A DNA stretch of 64,000 bases from Rhodoferax bucti (GTDB lineage Bacteria; Pseudomonadota; Gammaproteobacteria; Burkholderiales; Burkholderiaceae_C). The notes under the pieces were generated by a model that was given only the letters and a program-made list of their open reading frames with translations, did not search any database and had not been told where the DNA came from. Positions within the stretch are counted from its first letter, which is position 1. Each line of letters opens with the position of its first letter. The stretch spans positions 1-64,000 of the forward strand of contig NZ_VAHD01000003.1 of assembly GCF_005876985.1 (NCBI RefSeq), written 5' to 3'. Below, in pieces: positions 1 through 7,644 of this stretch. Both the position numbers and the translations under genes were made by a program.

Positions 1-94
1 TCGCCGAAGCGAAGGAGCCCCCGGAGAGCGCATCGCGTCTCTCCCTGTCAATTGCTTCATCCATCCTGCGGGTCGCCCCATAAACACCTCCTGA

Positions 95-568
95 TTGAAG
101 GTGTTGCGACGACCGGTTGAATCCGCCTACACTGCGCTGGCGGAGCCCGCCTTTGACGTGTTTTTCGATGCGCGCATGCAGGTGGAGCTGTTTGACGACG
201 CCATCGCCTTGCTGGAGGCCATGGCCGCCCGCTGGCCGGTCGTAGCGGTGTCCAATGGCAATGCGGATGTGCACCGCGTGGGCATAGGCCGCTACTTTGC
301 CGCCAGCGTGAGCGCGCGGGATGCGGGCGTGGGCAAGCCCGACCCGAGAATCTTCCACGCTGCCTGCGAGGTTGTGGGTGTGCAGCCTTCACAGGTGCTG
401 CACATTGGCGACGATGCTGCGCTCGATGTGTTGGGTGCTCTGGGCGTGGGCATGCAGACCGTGTGGGTGAACCGCGAAGAGCATGTCTGGACCTACGACC
501 AGTACCCGCACGCCACCGTGGGCAGCCTGCAGGAGCTGCAAGACTTGCTCAACGGCAGCAGCCACTGA
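95..568 (+). CDS. HAD-family hydrolase, N-terminally truncated (possible pseudogene)
   Basis: The translation matches the C-terminal two thirds of a HAD-IA phosphatase. It has the motif II serine region (VAVSNGNADV), the motif III lysine region (GVGKPDPRIF) and the motif IV acidic pair (HIGDDAALDV). HAD enzymes need an N-terminal DxDxT nucleophile motif, and it is absent here. All three plus frames upstream are closed: TGA at 92-94, TAA at 81-83 and TGA at 118-120. Only a TTG at 95 or internal ATGs can start the frame. Family members are usually about 230 residues and this is 157. I read it as a decayed or rearranged gene, although it could still be annotated as a short CDS. Positions 1-94 hold no recognisable gene, only a small hairpin (aacacct/aggtgtt, 84-107). 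Confidence 0.6.
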   Translation: MKVLRRPVESAYTALAEPAFDVFFDARMQVELFDDAIALLEAMAARWPVVAVSNGNADVHRVGIGRYFAASVSARDAGVGKPDPRIFHAACEVVGVQPSQVLHIGDDAALDVLGALGVGMQTVWVNREEHVWTYDQYPHATVGSLQELQDLLNGSSH

Positions 569-578
569 GCCTTGTGGC

Positions 579-3011
579 TTAACGCGCCGGGCGCAGCACC
601 AGGGTGCTCTCGGTGTGGGCCGCAACATCGCTGTCGCGCAACCACATGCGCACATACTCGCCCTTGACGTACTGCTCCGCCTGGTCGGCGTAGTGCTTGT
701 CCGGCCAGACACCGCTTTGTCCCACGGGGTTGATGCCCACGGCCTTGCTGGCATCCGCAAAGTCAATCACCCGGCGGGTGGACGGGCCGTAGTTCACGGC
801 CCAAGGCGCAGGCCCCAGGGAGCCTGACAAGTTGTTGGGGGTTTCGCGCCCGCCGGGCACGGCAAACGGCCCCACATCAAACAGCTTGTTCAGCGGTTTC
901 TGGCGACCCAGCGGATGGCCGTGCGTCAGGGTGTGGGCGCTGCCCCAGCGCCAGTCGAGCAGGCTGGTGCCGTACAGGCCGCGCAGGTGCTGCAGGGTGT
1001 TCGCCCAGGCAATGCGCACCGTTTCGAAATGGCTTTCCTTGGCCTTGGTGTTCACATCGTCCCACCACGGGGACAGTGGCTCAGCCACCAGCAGGGGCAG
1101 GGCAAAGTCAAGGGCCCGGGTGCGCAGCAGGTTTTGAAAACGCTCCGGTCCCAGCTCGTCTTCAAAGGTGGCCTTGGCCAGCTCATACATCATCTGGGTG
1201 AACAGGGTGGCGGCAATGCTGTCTTCGGTGTAGGCGCCATCCCACTTGGTGAGGGGCTCCATGAAGGCTTTGTCGTTTTCGTCGGTCACCACGGCCATCA
1301 TGACCGGCAGCAGGTTACGCAGAATGCGCGGGCCGTAGTTGTTGGCCACATCGAGCTGGAGCTTGCGGGCCTCGGCACTGTTCCACTTCATCTTGGGCGT
1401 GTTCAACAGGGCGTCGAGGCGCTGGGCGCGGTCTGGCAGGTTGTAGTAGCCGGGCACCGGCACACCGCTCTTGGGGCTGGGCTGGTGGTTGGCTGACATG
1501 AGGTAGCCCTTGGCCGGGTTCTCGTCCTGCGGGTTGAACTGGAAGGCATAAAACCCCGGCTTTTCGGCCTCGCCTTTGGCGGCATCGAGAATGAACATCG
1601 GGTTCACCCCCACCGGGCGCTGGGGCAGCAGGCCGGCGGCCCACCACCCGATGTCACCGGTGGCGTTGGCCCACATCACGTTCAGGCCCGGGGCGTAGAT
1701 TTTGCTGGCGGCGTTGCGGGCCTTCTCCAGCGTGTCTGCGCGGTTGAGCTCGTAAAAAGCCTGCTGCACCGGGTTCTCCGTGGCCAGAAACGCCCACCAC
1801 ATGGATATCGGGGTGGTGTCTTCCCCCAAGCTGTCCTTGAAGGCATCGTTAATTACCGGGCCGTTGGGCGTGCTGCGCAGGCGGATGCGCACTGGCTCTG
1901 CGCCTTTCACCTGAATCAGCTCCGAGCGCTCGCCCATGTCCACCCACTGGCCCTGGTGCCAGACTTGTCGGGGGTTGTCGGGGTTGATCTTTTCGGCAAT
2001 CAGGTCCATGTCGTCGTTCTGGAACATGGTCAGGCTCCAGCCGAAGTCCATGTTGTGGCCCAGCAGCGCCATGGGGTTCAGAGCTTGAAAGTGCCCGAAC
2101 AGCTCAAACCCCGGGCTGCTCAGGTGCGCCTCGTACCACACGGCCGGCGCCGAGAAGGCGATGTGCGGATCCCCCGTCAGCAGGGGCTTGCCTGACTCGG
2201 TGCGCCGGCCTGCAATGGCCCAGGCGTTGCTGCCTTCGAGCAGGGGCACGCCTCCGAGTTCGGTGGCCTGCAGGCTGGCCGTAGCGATGCGGTCCAAGCT
2301 TGCCCAGTCGTGGGTGTTGAGGCGGGTGTGGGCGGCGGTGAGCGGGGCCATCACGCCTTCGGGGTGCCATTCGGTGTCGAAGGCACGCAGGTAATCCGGG
2401 CCTAGCTTGTCGCGGATGAAGGTCATCAGCGGCTCGGTGCGAAAGGCCACCGCAAAGCTGTAGGCTAGGTAGCCCGAGACGGCGTAGGTGTCTTCCACGG
2501 TGAATGGGTGCTGGGGGATGCCCAGCACATCAAACTCCAGCGGAGCCCGGTGGTGGTCCTGGTACTGGTTGATGCCATCGATGTAGTTCAGCACGGCCTG
2601 GCTGGTAGGGGTGTTGCGGTCCATGCGGGCCACGGCTTGTTTGGCGTGTTCGCGCAAGCCCAGGGTGCGAAAGAGCTTGTCCACTTCCAGCAGCTTGGGG
2701 CCCAGTACCTCGGCCAACTCGCCGTTGGCCAGGCGGCGCACCATCTCCATCTGGAACAGGCGGTCTTGCGCATGCACATAACCCAGCGCGCGGTAGAGGT
2801 CGGCCTCGTTTTGGGCGCTGATGTGGGGCACACCGCGCTCGTCGTAGCGCACCGTGACTTTGTCGCCCAGGGCGCGTAGCTCCACCGTGCCGCTGCGCAC
2901 GGGTTGTTTGGAATACACATACCAGCCCGCCAGCCCACCCAGGGCCAGCAAGAGCAAGGCCAGCAGCAGGCCCACCAGTTTCAATGCCAGTTTCACAATC
3001 AGTCTCCCCAA
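579..3011 (-). CDS. Penicillin acylase family protein (Ntn hydrolase)
   Basis: An 810-residue N-terminal-nucleophile amidohydrolase of the penicillin/AHL acylase family. These enzymes cleave amides after autoproteolysis into alpha and beta chains. Residues about 8-32 form a hydrophobic anchor, so the precursor probably faces the periplasm. The predicted autocleavage site is Gly260-Ser261 in LLEGSNAWAIAG, where Ser261 becomes the beta-chain nucleophile. The downstream NPMALLGHNMDFGWSLTMFQ block is typical of the family. The gene is last on the minus strand after hpnCDE, 53 bp downstream of hpnE, so it may be read from the same transcript. The substrate cannot be told from sequence: acyl-homoserine lactone, another N-acyl amide and a beta-lactam side chain are all possible. 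Confidence 0.88.
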   Translation of the reverse strand: MGRLIVKLALKLVGLLLALLLLALGGLAGWYVYSKQPVRSGTVELRALGDKVTVRYDERGVPHISAQNEADLYRALGYVHAQDRLFQMEMVRRLANGELAEVLGPKLLEVDKLFRTLGLREHAKQAVARMDRNTPTSQAVLNYIDGINQYQDHHRAPLEFDVLGIPQHPFTVEDTYAVSGYLAYSFAVAFRTEPLMTFIRDKLGPDYLRAFDTEWHPEGVMAPLTAAHTRLNTHDWASLDRIATASLQATELGGVPLLEGSNAWAIAGRRTESGKPLLTGDPHIAFSAPAVWYEAHLSSPGFELFGHFQALNPMALLGHNMDFGWSLTMFQNDDMDLIAEKINPDNPRQVWHQGQWVDMGERSELIQVKGAEPVRIRLRSTPNGPVINDAFKDSLGEDTTPISMWWAFLATENPVQQAFYELNRADTLEKARNAASKIYAPGLNVMWANATGDIGWWAAGLLPQRPVGVNPMFILDAAKGEAEKPGFYAFQFNPQDENPAKGYLMSANHQPSPKSGVPVPGYYNLPDRAQRLDALLNTPKMKWNSAEARKLQLDVANNYGPRILRNLLPVMMAVVTDENDKAFMEPLTKWDGAYTEDSIAATLFTQMMYELAKATFEDELGPERFQNLLRTRALDFALPLLVAEPLSPWWDDVNTKAKESHFETVRIAWANTLQHLRGLYGTSLLDWRWGSAHTLTHGHPLGRQKPLNKLFDVGPFAVPGGRETPNNLSGSLGPAPWAVNYGPSTRRVIDFADASKAVGINPVGQSGVWPDKHYADQAEQYVKGEYVRMWLRDSDVAAHTESTLVLRPAR

Positions 3012-3064
3012 CTATGAAGCGCAGTCTAGCGCGCGAAAAGCATGGCGCGCAGCCGGGTTGTCGC

Positions 3065-4393
3065 CTAGGTGGAAGCGCGCATAAACGCGTTGAACTGCTC
3101 TGCGGCACTGATGCCACTGCGGATGGCACCCTCCAGCGTGGCGGGGTAGGCGCCGGCCACGTAGTCGCCACAGGCCCACAGGCCGGGCGCGATGGCTTGC
3201 GGGGGGCGTTGCAGGGCCGGCGTGCAGGCGAAGGTGGCGCGCTTTTCAATCACGGTTTGCACGGCTTGCAGCGTGAGGCCGAGCTGGCTGCGGGCCTGCG
3301 CCAGCACCTGGCGCTCCAGCGTGTCTTTGTCGCCCTCGCTGGCACTCACCACAAAGGCCAGCAGGCCCTGTGTGCTATCGAGCTGGCCGCGGTCAAACAC
3401 GAACTGCGCCGGGCAGTCGGGGCTGTGGCGCAGCGCCACCATGGGGCGCGGCAGGGTGGCACCGGCGGCGTGGGCGTAGACGGTGGCAATCGCTTCAAAC
3501 TGCAAGGAGGCAGCCGTGGCAGCCCAGGTTTGCAACTGATTTGCTATGGTTTCAGGAGCTGCTTGCGCAGATTCCATAAGCGCCAGAGCCGCATTGGACG
3601 ATGAAGTGGCCCAGATCACGGCGTCAAACACCTCGCCGTTCACCTGCCAGCGTGTGCCGGTCGAGGCGCTTTCGCGGGGGAGTGCCTGCATATCGTGCAC
3701 CCGCGCACCGGTGCGCAGCTCGCCCCCATGGGCCACCAGCCACTGCGCGGCGGTGGTGGGGAACAGGGTGCCCAGGTCTTGCGTGGGCAGCAACAGATTG
3801 GAGCTGCCGCGCCCGCCGAACAGTGAGTCGCGCAGCACCGTCAAAAACACCTGCCCGCAGGCCCGCTCGGCGGGGGTGTTGAGGGCTGAGACACACAGCG
3901 GGTCGATCAGCGTGGCGTTGATGGTGGGGCTCAGCGTGCGGCAGAGGTGGGCCACGCTGGTGCCCGGCGCGCAGCGAAAACCCGCTAGCTGCCAGCCCAC
4001 CGAGGCACGCAGCAGGCTCCAGCGGTCGCCCCAGGTCCAGCCCCGCGCGGTGGCGATGCCGGCCAGCGCATCCAGTGGGCTGGGCCACAGCGGCAGGGCC
4101 AAGCCTTTGCCATCGGCAAAGCGCAGGTCCAGCGGCAGGCGTTTCAGGTGGGTGGCAGGGTCTGCACCCACGATGCGCATCAGCTCCAGGGTGCGGGTGT
4201 AGGCGCCAATCAGGATGTGCTGGCCGTTGTCCAGCACCACGGGTGTGCCGTCCGGCAAAGTGCCATTCAGGGCTCTGGCCCGCCCGCCGACTGCGCGGGC
4301 TGCTTCAAAAACGATAGCGCGGTGCCCGGCAAGTGTCGCTGTCACCGCAGCCGCCATGCCGGCCCAGCCGGCGCCGACGATCGCTACGTTCAC
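3065..4393 (-). CDS. hpnE: Hydroxysqualene dehydroxylase HpnE
   Basis: An FAD-dependent amine-oxidase-fold enzyme that reduces hydroxysqualene to squalene, the third step of the HpnCDE route to hopanoid precursors. The N-terminus carries the dinucleotide-binding motif VGAGWAG followed by VFEAARAVGGRAR. A C-terminal FAD-contacting block, GLWACGDYVAGAYPATLEGA, is also present. I chose the GTG at 4393 because it overlaps the hpnD stop as GTGA, which implies translational coupling and puts the Rossmann motif at the usual distance from the start. An ATG at 4420 is the alternative. About residues 268-285 (ALALMESAQAAPETIA) are encoded by an R1 repeat copy. Confidence 0.88.
   Translation of the reverse strand: MNVAIVGAGWAGMAAAVTATLAGHRAIVFEAARAVGGRARALNGTLPDGTPVVLDNGQHILIGAYTRTLELMRIVGADPATHLKRLPLDLRFADGKGLALPLWPSPLDALAGIATARGWTWGDRWSLLRASVGWQLAGFRCAPGTSVAHLCRTLSPTINATLIDPLCVSALNTPAERACGQVFLTVLRDSLFGGRGSSNLLLPTQDLGTLFPTTAAQWLVAHGGELRTGARVHDMQALPRESASTGTRWQVNGEVFDAVIWATSSSNAALALMESAQAAPETIANQLQTWAATAASLQFEAIATVYAHAAGATLPRPMVALRHSPDCPAQFVFDRGQLDSTQGLLAFVVSASEGDKDTLERQVLAQARSQLGLTLQAVQTVIEKRATFACTPALQRPPQAIAPGLWACGDYVAGAYPATLEGAIRSGISAAEQFNAFMRAST
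3543..3590 (-). repeat. R1 palindromic repeat, in frame within hpnE
   Basis: Read on the minus strand it gives the R1 order: GCTCTgGCGC, then TGCGCAAGCAGCT, then CATAGC. It is about 40/47 identical to the R1 copy inside pgeF at 48302-48350 and is read in the same frame. Confidence 0.75.
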
Positions 4394-5229
4394 AGACGAC
4401 CCAGTGCCTGCACCTTCCACGCCAGCCAGAGCTTGCGCAGCGGAGTCAGGCTGACGCGCTGGTGCAGCACCTGGAAGTTGTCGCGCTCAATTTCAGTGAG
4501 CAGGGCGCGGTAGATGCTGGCCATCATCAGGCCGGGCTTCTGGGCGCGCCGGTCGGCGGCGGGCAGCAGGGCCAGGGCCTCGTCGTACAAACCTTGGGCG
4601 CGTTGGGCCTGGAACTTCATCAGCGCCACAAAGCGGTCGGAGTAGGTGCGTTTGAGGATTTCGTGCGCCTTCACATCGAACTGCTGCAGCTCATTGACCG
4701 GCAGGTAGATGCGCCCGCGCATGGCGTCTTCGCCCACATCGCGCAGGATGTTGGTGAGCTGCAGGGCCTGGCCCAGTTTGTGGGCGTACTGGGTGGTTTG
4801 CGGGTCGGTCTGGCCGAAGATGCCGGCCGCCACTTCCCCCACCACGCCGGCCACTAGGTGGCAATAGCGTTGCAGGCCGGGGTAGTCGAGGTAGCGGGTT
4901 TGCTCCAGGTCCATCTGGCAGCCATCAATCACGGCCAGCAGGTGGCGGGCTTCAATCTTGTAGCTGGTGGTGTGCGGCATCAGGGCCTTCATCACCGGGT
5001 GGGTGGCGGTGCCGTTGAAGGACTGCTGCACCTCGGTGCGCCACCAGGCGAGTTTGGTGGCTGCCACTCCGGCGTCGACCATGTCGTCCACCACATCGTC
5101 CACCTCGCGGCAGAAGGCATAAAAGGCGGTGATGGCGGCGCGGCGGGGGGCGGGCAAGAAAAGAAAGGCGTAGTAAAAGCTGCTGCCGGACGCAGCGGCT
5201 TTTTCCTGGACGTATTGCTCTGGAGTCAT
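4390..5229 (-). CDS. hpnD: Presqualene diphosphate synthase HpnD
   Basis: A trans-isoprenyl diphosphate synthase of the squalene/phytoene synthase fold. It condenses two farnesyl diphosphates to presqualene diphosphate. Both metal-binding aspartate-rich motifs are visible: FCREVDDVVDDMVD near residue 40 and LTNILRDVGEDAMRGRIYLP near residue 160. The length, 279 residues, fits the family. The start is set at the ATG at 5229 (MTPEQYVQEK); the open frame extends ten codons further to 5259. The stop overlaps hpnE by 4 nt. The 224 bp upstream separate it from hpnC and hold the R2 repeat. Confidence 0.92.
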   Translation of the reverse strand: MTPEQYVQEKAAASGSSFYYAFLFLPAPRRAAITAFYAFCREVDDVVDDMVDAGVAATKLAWWRTEVQQSFNGTATHPVMKALMPHTTSYKIEARHLLAVIDGCQMDLEQTRYLDYPGLQRYCHLVAGVVGEVAAGIFGQTDPQTTQYAHKLGQALQLTNILRDVGEDAMRGRIYLPVNELQQFDVKAHEILKRTYSDRFVALMKFQAQRAQGLYDEALALLPAADRRAQKPGLMMASIYRALLTEIERDNFQVLHQRVSLTPLRKLWLAWKVQALGRL

Positions 5230-5306
5230 GGGCGGTATTGTCGTTGAGGCAGAGCGCAAACTTTTGGACGCGTCGAGTGCCCTTCTCAGGCGGATGTGGT
5301 GGCGCA

Positions 5307-5400
5307 GACAAGAGGCGGGCTGTACGCTTTGCTCCGTGTCCCCCGCCCGCTGCGCGGGCTCCTCCTTGACCTACGCAAAACGCACAGTCCGCCTCTTGTC
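5307..5400. repeat. R2 palindromic element, intergenic copy
   Basis: A 94-bp element between hpnC and hpnD. Its outer arms, gacaagaggcgg (5307-5318) and ccgcctcttgtc (5389-5400), are perfectly complementary over 12 bp. An inner hairpin, gcccgc-tgc-gcgggc, sits at 5345-5359. The core 5330-5366 is identical over 37 bp, in reverse complement, to 58663-58699 inside cobB. The outer arms differ from those of that copy. On RNA it would form a long hairpin and could affect hpnD expression. Confidence 0.8.
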
Positions 5401-5453
5401 AGCGTGGCCGGTGCTCACTGGGGTTAGTCAGTAACTGCAGCAGTGCCTTGCGT

Positions 5454-6335
5454 TCACATCCACAAAGCCCGCCACATCATGACCCCGTAATCCCACGCAT
5501 ACAGCTTGGGCCGGCGCTCCAGGGTGCGGTAGTCCATGGCGGCGATCTTGTCCAGAATGCGCAGGCCACCTTGCACCACCAGGCGCAGCTCCCAGCCGGC
5601 GCGGCCGGGCAGGCGGTGTACCAAAGGAGCACCTTTTTGCATGCTAGCGCTTGCCCGCTGTGCGCAGGTAGCTATCAATTTAGTAGCGTTTTCGGTTTGC
5701 TTGCGCGCCAGAATGTCCGCCTGGCTCACACCAAAACGCTCGCAGTCTTCCTGCGGCAGGTAGAAGCGGCCACGGGGAATGTCCACACTTAGGTCCTGCC
5801 AGAAGTTGATGAGCTGCAGAGCGGAGCAGATGGCGTCGCTCATTGCCAGCGACTCGGCATCGTGCACGCCATAGAGGTGCAGCAGCAGGCGACCTACGGG
5901 GTCGGCGGAGCGGCTGCAATAGTCCAACAGCTCGGCGTGGGTGCGGTAGCCGGTGCCGTCGCGGGTTTTCTCGGTGTCCTGCACAAAGGCGTCCAGCAAG
6001 GCATGCAGCAGATGCACCGGCAAAGCGTGGGCCTCGCGCTGCGCACTCAGCGGGCCGAACACTTGGGGCCAGCGGGCCAGTGCCTCAGGGGCGCCCTCTA
6101 GCCCGCTGCGGTACAGGGCCAGCTCGACCAAGCGCTGGTCGGCGGTGGCGTCGCCCTCGTCGGCAATGTCATCGGCGGTGCGGGCAAAGTGGTAGATGGC
6201 CGTGATGGGTGCCCGCAAGTGCGGCGGGCACAGCATCGAGGCCACCGGAAAGTTCTCGTAATGCGTGATGGGCGGGGCGTCTGCGGGCGGTGCCGGATGG
6301 GCGTGGGCTGCGTGGCGTTCGGGCGGGGAAGACAT
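5454..6335 (-). CDS. hpnC: Squalene synthase family protein HpnC
   Basis: A squalene/phytoene synthase paralog. In the HpnCDE pathway it hydrolyses presqualene diphosphate to hydroxysqualene. Conserved blocks include YHFARTADDIADEGDA, DPVGRLLLHLYGV and QLINFWQDLSVDIPRGRFYLP. The start is placed at the ATG at 6335 (MSSPPERH); an ATG at 6344 and the open frame to 6425 are alternatives, but upstream residues look like non-coding translation. It heads the hpnCDE run and diverges from the RND adaptor gene over a 123-bp promoter region. Residues about 216-231 (TKLIATCAQRASA) are encoded by an R1 repeat. Confidence 0.9.
   Translation of the reverse strand: MSSPPERHAAHAHPAPPADAPPITHYENFPVASMLCPPHLRAPITAIYHFARTADDIADEGDATADQRLVELALYRSGLEGAPEALARWPQVFGPLSAQREAHALPVHLLHALLDAFVQDTEKTRDGTGYRTHAELLDYCSRSADPVGRLLLHLYGVHDAESLAMSDAICSALQLINFWQDLSVDIPRGRFYLPQEDCERFGVSQADILARKQTENATKLIATCAQRASASMQKGAPLVHRLPGRAGWELRLVVQGGLRILDKIAAMDYRTLERRPKLYAWDYGVMMWRALWM
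5643..5690 (+). repeat. R1 palindromic repeat, in frame within hpnC
   Basis: The plus strand reads gctagcgcttgcccg, then tgtgcgcaggtagctat, then ttagtagc, which is the R1 order. It lies antisense to hpnC and keeps its frame open. Confidence 0.65.
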
Positions 6336-6387
6336 GGCCGGCATTGTGCCTGCCGTCCAGAACCTGAAGGGTGGTGGGGCACGCTGC

Positions 6388-6416
6388 TTGACAAAGATCA
6401 GTGCGCCGCTTAAATT
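6388..6416 (+). promoter_or_regulatory. Sigma-70-type promoter of the RND efflux operon
   Basis: A perfect -35 TTGACA (6388-6393), a 17-bp spacer and a -10 TAAATT (6411-6416) precede the adaptor ATG at 6459 by about 36 nt of expected leader. Confidence 0.65.
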
Positions 6417-6436
6417 ACTAACCAACTGGTCATTAA
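6415..6436. promoter_or_regulatory. Imperfect 22-bp palindrome overlapping the -10/+1 (candidate operator)
   Basis: TTAcTaACCA-ac-TGGTcAtTAA has 8 of 11 base pairs symmetrical and overlaps the end of the -10 box and the expected start site. The size and position suit a dimeric repressor such as the TetR-type regulators that often control RND pumps. No regulator gene is adjacent, so the repressor would be encoded elsewhere. Confidence 0.4.
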
Positions 6437-6458
6437 CTTATTTCACTACCCCGCACTT

Positions 6459-7637
6459 ATGTCTCCTCAGAAACTTCTTGTCGCCGTGCCGGTGCTGCTC
6501 AGTGCTGTACTTCTTGCTGCTTGCTCCAAGCCGGCGCCGCCCGAGGAGCCGGTGCGCGCGGTCAAGCTCATGACGGTGGGTGTGGGCAATATCCAGTCGA
6601 GCCTGGAGTTCGCAGCCGATGTGCGGCCCCGTGTCGAGTCCCGCCTCGGTTTCCGGGTGGGCGGCAAGCTGGTGCGCCGCGCCGTGGAGCTGGGCCAAAC
6701 CGTCAAGGCCGGTCAGGTGATTGCTCAGCTGGACCCGCAAGACTACAAGCTCGCCGCCGACGCAGCACGCGCCCAAGTAGCTGCCGCCCAGACCAACCGC
6801 GATCTGGCCGCAGCGGACTACAAGCGCTACAAAGAGCTGCGCGACCAGAACTTCATCAGCGGCGCCGAGCTGGAGCGCCGCGACACGGCCCTCAAAGCGG
6901 CCCAGGCCCAACTGGAGCAGGCTCAGGCCCAGCTCAACAGCCAGGGTAACCAGGCGGGTTACACCACGCTGGTGGCCGATGTGTCTGGTGTGGTGACCGC
7001 GGTCACGGCCGAAGTCGGCCAGGTGGTGGCCGCCGGCAGCCCGGTGGTGCAAATTGCACAAGACGGCCCGCGTGACGTGGTGTTTGCCGTGCCCGAAGAC
7101 AAGGTGGCCCTGATCAAGGTTGGCTCCAAGGTGGATGTGCGCGTCTGGGCCAGCAAAACCCAGGTGGAAGGCACCGTGCGCGAGGTGGCTGCCAGTGCCG
7201 ACCCGGTGACACGCACCTTTGTGGTGAAAGTGGCATTGCAGGCGCAAGACGCCTTGCCGCTGGGAACGACTGTGGCCGTGGTGCCCAAAGCGCTGGACCG
7301 CAGCGCGACGCAAGTCATCAAACTCCCCACCAGCGCTCTGCTGCAAGCGGGTGGCGCTTCTCAGGTGTGGGTGCTGGACAGCGCCAGCATGACGGTGAAG
7401 CCTCAGCAAGTGACCGTGGCGACTGCCGACGGCAACGATGCTGTGATTACCCAGGGCCTGACCCCCGGCATGCAGGTGGTGGTGGCTGGCGTGCATGTGT
7501 TGTCGCCGGGCCAGAAGGTTACGGTTTACAAGCAAAAAGGCGCGGTAGTGCCCGCAGAACCTGCGCAAGCTGCTATGGATTCCGTAGCGGTTCCAGCGGC
7601 AACGGCCAGCGCACCCGCCAGTGCATCGGCAAAGTGA
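6459..7637 (+). CDS. RND efflux transporter periplasmic adaptor (membrane fusion protein)
   Basis: The adaptor links an inner-membrane RND pump to an outer-membrane channel. A lipoprotein signal peptide ends in the lipobox LLAAC (Cys22), so the mature protein is lipid-anchored in the periplasm. A biotinyl-lipoyl-like domain precedes and follows a coiled-coil hairpin rich in Ala, Gln and Arg (about residues 95-160). The beta-barrel and membrane-proximal domains run to about residue 340. The C-terminal tail from about residue 360 (VVPAEPAQAAMDSVAV) is encoded by an R1 repeat and is not part of the conserved fold. The pump gene starts 7 bp downstream, forming an operon. The substrate is unknown. 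Confidence 0.93.
   Translation: MSPQKLLVAVPVLLSAVLLAACSKPAPPEEPVRAVKLMTVGVGNIQSSLEFAADVRPRVESRLGFRVGGKLVRRAVELGQTVKAGQVIAQLDPQDYKLAADAARAQVAAAQTNRDLAAADYKRYKELRDQNFISGAELERRDTALKAAQAQLEQAQAQLNSQGNQAGYTTLVADVSGVVTAVTAEVGQVVAAGSPVVQIAQDGPRDVVFAVPEDKVALIKVGSKVDVRVWASKTQVEGTVREVAASADPVTRTFVVKVALQAQDALPLGTTVAVVPKALDRSATQVIKLPTSALLQAGGASQVWVLDSASMTVKPQQVTVATADGNDAVITQGLTPGMQVVVAGVHVLSPGQKVTVYKQKGAVVPAEPAQAAMDSVAVPAATASAPASASAK
7538..7590 (+). repeat. R1 palindromic repeat, in frame at the 3' end of the RND adaptor gene
   Basis: Reads gcggtagtgcccgcagaa, then cctgcgcaagctgctat, then ccgtagcgg. It matches the R1 layout in coding-sense orientation and encodes PAEPAQAAMDSVA, resembling the peptide that R1 encodes in PgeF and HpnE. 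Confidence 0.65.
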
Positions 7638-7644
7638 GGCGCGC

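Noticed and set aside
1..60. Possible R2 fragment (gaaggagccc) at the left edge
   Set aside because: Only about ten bases resemble the R2 core and no paired arms exist.
4281..4326. R1-like stretch (gcgggctgcttcaaaaacgatagcgc) near the start of hpnE
   Set aside because: It encodes the conserved FAD-motif residues VFEAARAVGGR, so it is ancestral coding sequence and not an insert.
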